Source of the DNA: Pempheris klunzingeri
Taxonomy: Eukaryota > Chordata > Actinopteri > Acropomatiformes > Pempheridae
Direction: 5' to 3'
NCBI RefSeq assembly: GCF_042242105.1
Contig: NC_092019.1
Span: forward strand, 17,033,328-17,097,327
Length of the DNA: 64,000 bases
Part shown: one piece after another, positions 1 to 14,673 of the stretch
Position numbering within the stretch: position 1 is the first letter of the stretch
Layout: each line of letters begins with the position of its first letter
The notes under the pieces: model-generated
What the model was told of the DNA's origin: nothing
What the model saw: only the letters and a program-made list of their open reading frames with translations
The model's database searches: none
Program-made: the position numbers and the translations under genes

Positions 1-933
1 GTAGACAACCACCTTGAGTAGGACGGCCTGACTGATCAGCTGTCTCTGGCTTCTGTGACGGCTGAGAGGGGATGTTTTTTTCCTCCTCCTTAAAATAAAG
101 AGCAGATGCCAGTCGGTGGTTTGCTGCTTCTATGTCTGCAAACTTTCTGTTGAGAGAAATGATGAAGACATATTGAACAACAGCGGTTACAAAATCCTCC
201 TATAGTCAGCATGTTTTAGCTTGTTTGTTCAATCTGTGTAAAATGTCCCATTGGGATGGAAAGACTGCCTGACCGTCCGCACGGATTTGCAAGCACATCA
301 GTGCATGGCAAAGCCAGGCAACATCGAATGTATGGAGAACCCTGCTTAGGGCTTGAGAAACATCATGCTCACCAGGAGCCAGTTGCATAAATGGGGGGTT
401 TGCCCAGGGGTTCAGTAACCTCTTACCCTGCGATGGGCACCGTCGTAGGACCTTCAGGGCAAGGAGGCCGTGTCGGTGTCAGTACCAAGCAGATGGTACC
501 AAGAACTCAGGGAGAATGCAGGAGAAAGGTCCAATGGTCCCTTTTGTTGGACTATTGGGGTTTTCAGAGTAATGGACCGTCAGAACAATGGGCAGTCTCT
601 GTGGTTTTGCCGTGTTATATAGGATTACTACTTAACTGAGTGCAATGACTTGTTGGGGCCTCTGCTGGTTGCCTGGCAGCCTCATGATGACGACTAGGAA
701 GGCGGCTTTTGTTACCTCCTTACAGTGCCCGACTAGTTGTTTCCTCCTGTTTCAAGTCTTTGTCCTAAAATAAGCTGACCATCTGCGGATTGTGTGTATT
801 ATGTTGAAATGTTTTTTTCCGTCTTATTCCTCCAATCACCTGTGACACCCTCAGACTGTCGAGGTTTCTGAACCACTGTGTTAAGACACCACAGGAATAA
901 ACTGTTTTACATCAGCATTATGCTCAAGCACAC
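1..933. other. non-coding or unresolved left edge
   Basis: No gene is firmly supported here. The minus strand carries an open frame from about 480 down to a stop at 206 with fairly protein-like composition (it includes LAPGEHDVSQALSRVL), but I recognise no family and the only nearby acceptor, at about 428, has a poor pyrimidine tract. It might be a 3' exon of the minus-strand gene whose exon lies at 934-1123. However, the phase (that exon ends with two bases of a codon) does not fit that acceptor in this frame. Treat as unresolved. Confidence 0.3.
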
Positions 934-1123
934 CTCTGAATCATGTTGTGCAGGAAGCGACGGTGGTTGACCTGCCGTTTGGACGGCCGGTTCTTCCGCG
1001 GTTTCTGTAGAGTCCTCATCATGTGACTGGCTGCTGACGTTACAAAGGTGTAGAGGTCACGACCCCACGGGACCCCTCGCTCCAACCCGGGCTCAAGAGT
1101 CACAGAGATGGATGGTTGCATGG
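934..1123 (-). CDS. FAM181-like N-terminal coding exon (partial gene)
   Basis: This is a single minus-strand exon. A good acceptor (polypyrimidine then CTTTCAG) ends at 1124. The ATG is at 1121-1119, and the exon closes with a GT donor after 934, leaving two bases of an Arg codon. It encodes about 63 residues. The second half reads FV.SAAS......LQKP..., followed by KRQVNHRRFL and then MIQR. From memory, human FAM181B has SFIDSASSNIKLALDKPGKS, then KRKVNHRKYLQKQIKR. The order and spacing match, so I infer a FAM181-related gene; that family carries a TEAD-binding region elsewhere. The rest of the gene is not found: the remaining exons would lie left of 934 or outside the window. A possible 5'UTR exon ends at 1787 with an AAG/GTAAAT donor. 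If the donor is not used, the frame stops after two more codons. Similarity is visible but short, so the family call is tentative. Confidence 0.4.
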
Positions 1124-1379
1124 CTGAAAGACAGTAGGGGGGGAGTGAAGACATGATGAAAAAGATGAGAAAGGACTATTTCTACTGTTGGTAGATGTCA
1201 TGTCACTGAATAATACTGAGTTAAAATCAGTGAACGCACTTTGATTGATTTAACATGTCAATGAATAATTTATTTCAAAGCCTCACTAACATTTATCATG
1301 CATTTAAATCTTGAAAATAAACCAGTTTAAGATTGTTATTTAAATTAGACTTGTTGAAATTAAACTAAATACATTAGCT

Positions 1380-1560
1380 CAAGTATTGTTTGAGCATACT
1401 TTACACTTCACATTTCAGAGAGAAAATTTGTACTTTTTACTCTATTACATTTAGGTAGTTGTTAGTTACTCTGCAGATGAAGTTATAATATATAAAACCT
1501 GTGCTGAGCTTATAAAATACTGCTTACACATTAATGTCAATACTAATCTAACAATATAAA
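1380..1560. repeat. teleost interspersed repeat (additive-T/A type fragment)
   Basis: The stretch with 'agagagaaaatttgtacttt' followed by 'tttactctattacattta' and 'gttactctgcagatg' matches a short repeat seen very often in spiny-rayed fish introns. The same family recurs in this window at 46130-46915. I do not know a formal family name. This copy is degenerate and shows no clear ends. Confidence 0.5.
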
Positions 1561-3900
1561 CAGAGATGAGAACCACCGTCTGCATTACAGTTTTAATTTT
1601 GTCACATTTTACTGCCAAAATAAATGTACCTTTACTAAACATTTTGATCGGAGTACTTCTTACCTCACTGTCTATCGTTACTGAGACAGCAGAGGACTGA
1701 TAAATTAGAAACATACAGTAACTGTTTGTTATATCTAGACATTCTTTTCAGTTCAATAGAAAAATAAATAAATGTTTAACATTTACCTTATTCCCTCCAG
1801 ACTGGTGTGTGTCTTCTTGTGTCTTCCTGCAAACTGCAGTGAGGGCTCAGCTTGGCAGAGGCAAAAAAAGAGGGAGAGAGAGCCTTAAAGAGAGAGAGGT
1901 GTGGTAGTTTAATTGCTGATGTATGTCTGTGCTTGTATTGTGGGTCTGTGTGCAGCAAATCAAGTCAAGTGACATAAGAACTCAATGCAAATGCACAAAT
2001 TCCTTTTTTTTCCAGCAGTATGAATGGAATCCAACTTGACAAATTGATAGCGGGAGAGGAAGTGAGACACGATGAGAGGCTCTGAAAAGAAAGAGGCAAT
2101 TATCTGAGAAGTCAACCGCTCGTGGAGGTGCAGGCACACGTCTCCATTGTGTACCACACTAAAGGCAGCTTGTTAAATACTGGGAGACACAAACACACCA
2201 GTTGAGGCAGTTAACAAGCCCTTAATTGATCAGCTTAATCTCTGGCCCTAATTACCACATTCTCAGCAGGAAGAGCTAAGATGGTTGCTAGTGGCTTTAA
2301 TTGACCTTTACAGTTCAATAGCACACCTTCCAAGTACGGAGTTTTACATATCTATGGCAGCAGGTGGGTGAATAGAAGCTGTCCTTTTCACAAAGATGTG
2401 ACACACAGAGATGCACAGGAATACGATCAAATCTAACCAGTTTTATGTGCATCTTTTAATTTTTGGCTCCACTGTTTTACTTTTTTTTTTTGCTGTAGAT
2501 GTTTTAAATGACCTCATCCTGACTTTTATTCGAGTCCCAGTCGAGTTTGTTTCCTCACATCCAGTACCCCGCTGACACATGAAGCCTTCTTCCTCTTTTC
2601 TCACGTGGCTTTTTGTCACTGGATAATGTTCTTAATTGTAATGCCATCATTTTGCTATTAAATCTGCAAACATCAGCATGTGGCATTATGTACCTAGAAC
2701 AAAAAATGTACTCAGACTCATGGTACTCAGACATGCATATAGTTTTCATTTCCACTGCTTCCATGTTAAACAGTTACATTACTTGTTCCTATAAATGACC
2801 CACTTTTCCCAATTGGTGTCCAAAGTATTTCCTTTAACTCTTAAAAGATGGATCAGTTTTCCCTTTGATCAGATATCCTGAACAATAACAAGCCAGTTTT
2901 CCTGGAGGATGAGCTTTACACTGTTTGCTCTCTTTTTCTTTTCTTTTTTTGTAAAGATCAGTTTGTTTATTTATTTATTTGGATGAGAAATTACAAGTCC
3001 AGTGTAGTCAGCACGACCGGCCAAAACAAAAAAGGAACAGTTTTACCCCTGTGCTTTATAGATTTGATGGCTACAAGCAAAATGTTTTGTCATAAGATCT
3101 CTTCTTTGTATAGCCTCCTCCGTGTTCCTGTTGGCACATCACAGCACAGTTGTTTGTAACAGCACAACTTTTATAGCTGCATTTACAGTGTCACAGAGAG
3201 GCTGCAGAGAACAATGTAAGTCCAACCCTAAAAGACATTATAGGAGGGCTGTACTGATAACACTGGATATGCAATTTCTCGTCCCAATAGAATAGACAGA
3301 TCTTTACAGAAAAAAAAGAAATGGAAAACAAAGAAATACTCTGGTGCAAATCCAGAAAACATGAGTATGAATTGCCTCCAGGTCACCAGGAGGGTTTGAA
3401 GACCTGAACTCCAGCTGACTCCTACATTTAATCTCTTAATGTCAAAAACCTCTCTGACCTCTTTAATGCAACTTGTCTTTACTTTAAAGAAAAAGATCAA
3501 CATTTTGTTTGTGCATCATCTGGCAGTTCACTCCAAGCAAGGAAGGAGTGCTGCAGGAGTTGCATCTATTTATAGTGACACGACATGTGCTCCTGACCAG
3601 AGAGTCTCCACAGCTAACGTTCCCGGTGTGGCTTCATTTTCAGCACTTTCAGAATAATCTGTGGTAAGAGACGTTTACTGTTCTACACAGATATTAGAAT
3701 TACTCAAGTGACTTTCATCTACATGACAAGGTATAAGAGGTAAATTAAATCACACAGCGTCATAGAGACAATGTGTGCTCTGGGCTCATCCACACTGCAG
3801 ATTGCTGCTTTATCTGTCACTTTTTTTTATCGTTCCTCACATGGTGTTTTCTCAGATTCTTCTCCAGCGGGCTGATAAAGGTCTTATCACACATTCTCCA
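1561..3900. other. non-coding intergenic DNA
   Basis: I see no exon with a recognisable product on either strand. The stretch is AT-rich with short homopolymers (for example T10 near 2481-2490). A possible minus-strand 5'UTR exon with a splice donor ends at 1787. Nothing else is supported. Confidence 0.5.
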
Positions 3901-4063
3901 GGCAGAGGCAGAACTTTGACCTGGTGAGAAGGAGGCCTCCCTCGCTTGTGGATTCATCTCGGCTCCTCCTCCTCCTCGTCCAACACAACCTATCGGAGAA
4001 GAGCTTGTGCCTCTTTGGCTTTGTAGAATTTAAGGCCAGGGCGAGAAGAGTTACAGCTGACAG
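3901..4063 (+). promoter_or_regulatory. mpv17l: probable promoter and 5'UTR exon of mpv17l
   Basis: A GC-richer block with CCTCCTCCTCCTCGTCC ends in a splice donor CAG/GTAGGT at 4063/4064. The coding exon of mpv17l begins at 4341 behind an ATTAG acceptor. The block is therefore a reasonable non-coding first exon. The transcription start itself cannot be fixed from sequence. Confidence 0.5.
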
Positions 4064-4350
4064 GTAGGTTTAACTACTTCTTGGATAAAAGCCATAACTT
4101 GCAGTGGTTCAACACACAGCAATCATTATTTTCAGTATGTTATTTACAACACCACAAGTGAACGATGTGTATTATGTCATGTGATCTTGGCCACCATTAA
4201 TCATAACTTTACTTTGCCTAATTTCCTGTAACATCTGTTTAATTTTAACTTTTATTTTAAGTCCCATCTCACTTATTAAAGCTCTCATACCCAATGGCTT
4301 TATCATGAATGGATTCAGCTGTATTCTTCCCTCTGATTAGATTTGACACC

Positions 4351-5372
4351 ATGAACCGGGCTTGGGCTGTGTTCAAGGCTCATCCCTACATCAGCAACGT
4401 CCTGGGATACACAATACTGTTTGGCTCTGCTGACGTCATACAACAGAACGTGCTGGGGGGGAAACGCACCGCAGGGTCCACATCAGAGGATCCAGCCGGG
4501 CTGGACTGGCGTCAGACGGCTCGGGTGGCGACTGTCGGCTTCTGTTTCCATGCCAACTTCAACTACCACTGGCTCAGAGGGCTGGAGAGGATGATGCCGG
4601 GAGGCGGAGTAAAGGCACTGACAGGGAAAGTGGTGCTGGATCAGCTGATCGCAGCTCCTCTCACCATCAGCGCCTTTTATATTGGTAAGTGTGTCACAAA
4701 GCCTGTTTTAATCATTTGTTATTCTGCATTTCTAAGATTTTAAATGAAGTGTGTTCGAACAGTCCCTGTCCACACAGCATTTGTCACTGATGTGTTTCAG
4801 TAAAACATTTAAGAGCCACTTTTACCTTTTAGGTTTAAGTTTGCTAGAAAACAAGGATGACCCACTGGAAGACTGGAGACAGAAATTCTGGACATCTTAC
4901 AAGGTACATATCCAGTCAAAGGTCGCCCTTATTATTCACTCCTAAAATGCCATAAATCTCTGTCTTTTTCTCTATAAACCTACCTTCTGCTCCTCTCTTT
5001 AGACTGGAGTGGTATTTTGGACAACAATGCAGGTGAGATATTCTTATATTCACCCTGTCATCAGTCATTTTATAAACATGTAGAGATAATAATAATAATA
5101 ATAATAATAATACTAATACATTTTATTTAGAGGCGCCTTTCTGGCACTCAAGGTCGCCGTACAAGAAGACAGTAAAACAATAAAACATAGAAAATTCACA
5201 CAATATTTTAAGATGAAGCGTGACATCTTTTTCATCTCTCCCACCACCTCAGACGGTGAACTTTGCCCTGGTTCCCCCTGTGGCACGGACAACATTTCTC
5301 GGAGGCATCGCACTGCTTTTCACAATCTACCTGTGTCACGTCAGACAGCAGCAGGTCCAAAAGCTGGAATAA
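4351..5372 (+). CDS. mpv17l: Mpv17-like protein
   Basis: Four coding exons splice in frame: 4351-4684, 4833-4903, 5003-5032 and 5253-5372, giving 184 residues. The product is a Mpv17/PMP22-family integral membrane protein with several hydrophobic helices; family members sit in the mitochondrial inner membrane or peroxisomes and affect reactive-oxygen handling. The block FHANFNYHWLRGLERMMPG is almost identical to human MPV17L (FHANFNYVWLRLLERALPG), as is DQLIAAPLTISAFYIG, so MPV17L fits better than MPV17L2 or PXMP2. The protein starts MNRAWAVFKAHPYISNVLGY, typical of the family; an upstream in-frame ATG at 4309 lies before the acceptor at 4340 and is probably intronic. Exon 4 is only 30 bases. 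The C-terminus is slightly shorter than the human protein. The TAA stop lies inside an AATAAA hexamer (5368-5373); a second AATAAA is at 5634-5639. Confidence 0.9.
5083..5215. repeat. (ATA)n-headed teleost interspersed repeat in mpv17l intron
   Basis: An ATA/AAT microsatellite of about 25 bases is followed by 'tacattttatttagaggcgc' and 'ctggcactcaaggtcgccgt'. This resembles a widespread short fish repeat (consensus words 'aaggcactcaaggtcgc'). It lies in the last intron of mpv17l, about 40 bases upstream of the final exon. It is truncated, and its class is uncertain. Confidence 0.55.
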
Positions 5373-5957
5373 ACATGAGGTCCTCAGCTTCATTTTTGTA
5401 CTGAATTAGTGTGATTTCAGCAACAATTCATCAACAGATAAACAAATAGTGACATTGGATAAGGCTCATTTAAGGATAGAATTTATTTGTAGAGTGACTG
5501 GAGTGTAATCCTGCTGATACTCATGTCGGCACAGCGAACAACAGAGCTGTTAAATCATTATTAAACTCACACAGTGTTTCAGTGCAACATATAGTGGAAT
5601 GACCTCTTTGATGTTACACTACACTTTTTAAATAATAAAGGTGAAAAAGAAAATTATTATGATTTGATGTTTTCATTTCAGACATTTTAGAAGATTTTAG
5701 AAGATAAAATGACTATTGTATTGGATTCAAACTGTTACAAGTACAATTTGCATTTATCATCAATATTTATTAATTGTTTGTGTTTATTTATTTCTATGGG
5801 GGGGACTGAATATTGTATTTCATTTCATTTCACATATCATTTTATGTAAGGGCAAGATCCTCAACTGCAAAATTCATATTTATGTTAAATCCTTTGCTTG
5901 TTATTAAAAGTACGAGTGTGAGAATCAGATTTCAGTCGTAATTTAACAGCGTAAAAT

Positions 5958-6130
5958 CATCCATCCATCCATCCATCGTCTATACTGCTTATTCTTCAGG
6001 GTCACGGGGGGCTGAATGCCAGCTGCGAGGAGGGATGCACCCAGAGAAAACCCAGGGTACAGTAGGGAGTACATGCAAAGTACAGGGAGAACATGCAAAC
6101 TCCAAAGACCATTGCATGAATAAATAAACA
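5958..6130. repeat. (ATCC)n-tailed vertebrate interspersed repeat fragment
   Basis: A run of ATCC units (from about 5958) is followed by 'tatactgcttattcttcagg', 'gtcacggggggctg', 'agaaaacccagggtac' and 'gagaacatgcaaactcc'. These words are characteristic of a repeat found throughout fish genomes (usual form 'ggagaacatgcaaactcca'). The copy is internally shortened. It sits less than 200 bases upstream of the rpl18 promoter. Confidence 0.6.
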
Positions 6131-6229
6131 AATGAATATATGAATGAATAAATAACCATAGACTAAGTTAAAATGAAGCAGTATTAGACCAGGATGCCCT
6201 CCCGACCACTGGAGGCAGCCTCTCAAACT

Positions 6230-6340
6230 GTGCTCATGCAGGAAGCTCCCGCTCTGTGACCAATCACAGCCCCGAGATTTCAGCGCACTGCTTATCGCGA
6301 GACCTCCGCTCTTCCTTTTCCCTTTTCGCTCGAGTCCAAG

Positions 6341-6343
<3 letters not shown>
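6230..6343 (+). promoter_or_regulatory. rpl18: rpl18 promoter with 5'TOP tract
   Basis: A GC-rich stretch leads into the pyrimidine run CTTCCTTTTCCCTTTTC (6310-6326) just before the ATG. This is a terminal oligopyrimidine start site. Such sites place ribosomal protein mRNAs under mTOR/LARP1 translational control (established for the class). The likely start is a C within 6308-6311, giving a 5'UTR of only about 30 bases. The ATG is the last codon of exon 1. Confidence 0.75.
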
Positions 6344-11167
<4,824 letters not shown>

Positions 11168-11197
11168 TCTGTCTGTTTTCCATGCAAATCTGATACA

Positions 11198-11203
11198 AAT
11201 AAA
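11198..11203 (+). terminator. rpl18: rpl18 poly(A) signal
   Basis: AATAAA lies 31 bases after the rpl18 stop and predicts a very short 3'UTR, as is usual for ribosomal protein mRNAs. A G/T-rich stretch follows at about 11221. Confidence 0.8.
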
Positions 11204-11559
11204 AGATCGACTGTACAAAATGAGTTGTCTTTTGGGTTTCATTGGACATCTTACAACACCCTTGCAAATACATCCTTCAATGGCATTTTCTTGGTCTGAC
11301 ACGGGGTAGCTTATTGTAAGCAGAAGATGACATTGCAGGGTATCACAGGAGATGACTGGGGTATGACTTAAACATCCTTATTTGTAAATAAGGCTGTTTT
11401 TCCCCCACCTACAAAACCCAGTATGACCATCTACAGTCCTCAGTGAGGTTTTAACAGAAAATGTGACGTCCGAGTCGTTTGATCTGTGTCGGTATGAGTT
11501 GGCCAGGAAAAAAGTGACCTGGCCAGGAAGTGGTGGTCTGTCAATGATTGGAGAATGTC

Positions 11560-11713
11560 GGTGGGTGTTGCACTGTTTTCCTTATCGCCATTGGATTTCC
11601 TCTCCGCCGCTCAAAGCTGCTGCTGCTGCTGCGTCTCCGGCCACTTCCTGCACAGAGCCACAGTTTTCAGGACAAGCCACTATCTGCTGCCGTGAGAGGG
11701 GAGGCAAGATGAG
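11560..11713 (+). promoter_or_regulatory. sphk2: probable sphk2 promoter and first non-coding exon, with uORF start
   Basis: A CTG-repeat-containing, GC-richer block ends ...AAGATGAG/GTAATT (donor at 11714). A second leader exon probably begins at 13563 after the acceptor TTTTTCAG. Read across that junction, the ATG at 11709 gives a 10-codon upstream frame, MRKRDLWEGT, stopping at 13588-13590. A further ATG at 13587 stops after four codons. The main coding start is at 14674, so these look like uORFs. Where the second leader exon ends is unclear. Confidence 0.5.
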
Positions 11714-11829
11714 GTAATTCAGGGTCTTTATATGCTAGATTTAACTTGCTGCTTTTTAAACGGATGCTAAGGGAAATATCACTCTTAAAAGTTAGCAGTT
11801 TACGGCTTGATAGTCGGATCATGACGGCT

Positions 11830-12420
11830 GTTAGCTAACGTTATCCGCGCTAGTTTGGATATCTCATTAAACCAAACAGTAAATGTGACATAAAATGCTA
11901 AACTGGGGGGTTTTGAGTGTCCCTCCCTGGTGATGACTAATGATTTTCAGAAGAATAAAGTTTTAATAGTGTAAAAAGTTAGCTTGAACTTGGGGCTACA
12001 CGTTAAGTAGCAGACTGCTAGCCGTTGCTAACTGGCACCGCTTGTCTGGTTGCAGTTTACAGTAGCTAACATTACTGTATTCATAACATTAGCTAGCGTT
12101 AGCTGTCTGCCTGACTTAATGTGCGCATTCATACAACTTTAAAGGCTTTCTGTCAGTTTATTATTATTATCAAGATGATAGAAAGCGTCTATGAGATTGA
12201 CTGTTTAGCTTATGGGCAGTAAACTACAGCTGGAGTTGGGTAAGTCAGTCGGCTAACTGCCTGTCAACCTGCTAAGTTAGCTAACATTAGATGGATGACA
12301 TCTGTGAAGTTTGTCCGGCAAACATAGCTTTTAATTTAGCGTTACATCCTCGGGGTTACTAGACGAGCTGTAAACGCTGCTGTAGCCGTGCCCACAGCAT
12401 GCTAACGCTCTTGAGTTCAA
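11830..12420. other. cluster of TTAGC/GCTAAC words in sphk2 intron 1
   Basis: Within about 600 bases there are many copies of GTTAGC, GCTAAC and GCTAGC. They include GTTAGCTAACGTTA at 11830, AGCTAGCGTTAGC near 12091 and GTTAGCTAACATTAG at 12276-12290. Similar clusters follow the start sites of rpl18 (6708-6720), cyth2 (25215-25226) and ndufa3 (60428-60442). Function unknown. Confidence 0.5.
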
Positions 12421-14673
12421 AGTATAAGCCAGACGAAACTTGCCCCAAAATACCCTGAAGTCAGTCAACAGCAGCCTCATTGTGTGGGAGACTAAATTAG
12501 CCCGCAGATATTATTTCTGGGTGTCTCCACCCTGCATTTCAAGGACGTAAGGTGCAACAATGGGCATCAGTGAGGTCCTGTTTTGTGTGTGTTTTATCAA
12601 GACAGGACATCAGCCAAGTATTGATTTTGTCTGCACCGCAGCTTGCATAATGTTTCCTGGCTATTATTACACTTGAAAGAGAGCTGTGACCAGTTTATTA
12701 ATTTAGGGTATACCGAAGTCCCACGGCGATAGTTCAATGATTGTACTTTGACACACTAAACTGGACCCCTCTGACGTATCTGTATGTACATAATAGTGAT
12801 ATGATAATATTTATCAGCACTTCATTCAGATTAGTATTATGTCCTGGTACTTCTATTGTATAATTTGTCAAAATCATTTTTCAAGTTAGTGACAGCAGAT
12901 AGTGTTTCTGTAGTTAATATACTGTATCCTAATGTCATGAATTTATTACATTGTTATCACACTCATTATAAACCGTCCTGCATTGGGAAACATTTTAAGA
13001 TTGTTAAATAAGATTGTTACATGCTAATTCTTATTGCAAAATCTCCATAATCCAGTACCATTTAGGTCAGCAATTTGCAAATCTCAGTCCTAGATTCAAA
13101 TTGTGAAAGAGACACCGCTTCCCCAAATCCTGTTTGACAAAAGCCGTAACTTTTAAAACACCAACCAGACGTGGTCATTTTCACGCAACTTCTCATTCAA
13201 AATAATGTGGTGTCTCAGCAAGGCCATTGAGGATGTGTGAGCCTGAGTCATCGTGTGCAAAGACGCACCTAAGGTCAAGGGGCACGATGGATCTTGTATT
13301 GCTTCACCCTGTAACCGTAATCTTATCATGACAGTTCTTCTCTGGACTTGTTCTACTCTAATTGTGAAACTGTGTTACTGTCGCACTGTGAAACCTTAGG
13401 TGAATTAGAACCACAATTGATTTAGTTTAGTGTCCTTCCTTGTGTAATGTCGATTTTCTTACCCATCTGCTCTAAAAATACTTTTAGGTGTCTTATCCAT
13501 ACATTAAAGTCCACTTGTACAGTTCACTGTTTTCCTCCTCTCCTCCTATTGTCGTTTTTCAGGAAGAGAGATCTTTGGGAGGGAACATGAGGCTCGACTA
13601 AAGGACATTACCATGACATAAACTAAGGACCCACCTGGAGCTGTCTCCTTGTTTGTCTTTTGTTTTGTTTCTGTTTTAATTTTTTTTCTGTTGTCTAGTC
13701 TCCACCTGGTGTTCACCCTCTTCTTGTGGAGAACGTATAATGAAGTAATGCAGACGTATTTGTTTGGATGAATCTTTAATGTGTCACACTACTGTCTCGA
13801 GGACTTGCCCCATCACTCCTCTTGTTGGCCTCCTTTATATCAGTGAGATTAAAGACAGCAATAGAGGTATCAAAGGTCTTGAAAAAGTCTGCACTTATCT
13901 TTTTGGCACTTACCATGCAACATACTCTACAGAATTCTTTACTTGTGCATTAATTTAATTCAATTCTTGTAGCCTCCTTGTTTAAACAAGATGTGTTTGT
14001 CTGTTTTATTCATTTTAATTGATCAGTTTTTTCAATGCAACTAAGTTTCAGTTTTGTCTTGTGTAATTATTTAAAGATTTATTGTTAACGTCGTAGCTGC
14101 TCAGCTGCCTTATGTTGATCTCACACGAGGCAGCTTTAAGTTGTAATGTAAACTATTTTTTTACTTATGCAATCTTTGTGAAGTACACTTGACTGATCTT
14201 TTAGAAAAAGAAAATTTACATTTTTAAGTCCTGTTGTCTTTGAATATGTTAAGTTTTGCAGTAAATTGTAGAAGCTGACCTCTCTTCGGATCGAACTATG
14301 ATGGGAGCTTTCTAACTGTGACACAAAGACTTGGTGTTTAGCAGTTCCCATCCTCACTGGATAAATACTCTCAAAGAAGAACCTTTAAAAACTAGAAGAA
14401 GTTGCTTTTTCCTAAATGGACAGATGGGAACGCAAACTCAGAAGTGATTTTTTTTTTGTGTGACTTTGTCTCTCAAATTCACACACTGAAGAGGGAGAAT
14501 GATTTTGAAGAGATTTGAGGGATAAAGTTCTCAGACTTGCATTCAGATACAATTTTGATTTTCCCTGGAAATTTTGAAGAGCTGCCGAACTCTACTCTTC
14601 GAGTCTCTAACTGTAGAAGATACTTGTTAGACCGACTTTTTCCTGATAAATCGTGTCCTCTTCAGCAGCAAGG

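Noticed and set aside
14653-14673. Upstream GTG start for sphk2
   Set aside because: The frame only extends to a stop at 14647 and has no ATG; the acceptor at 14665 and the ATG at 14674 explain the protein start better.
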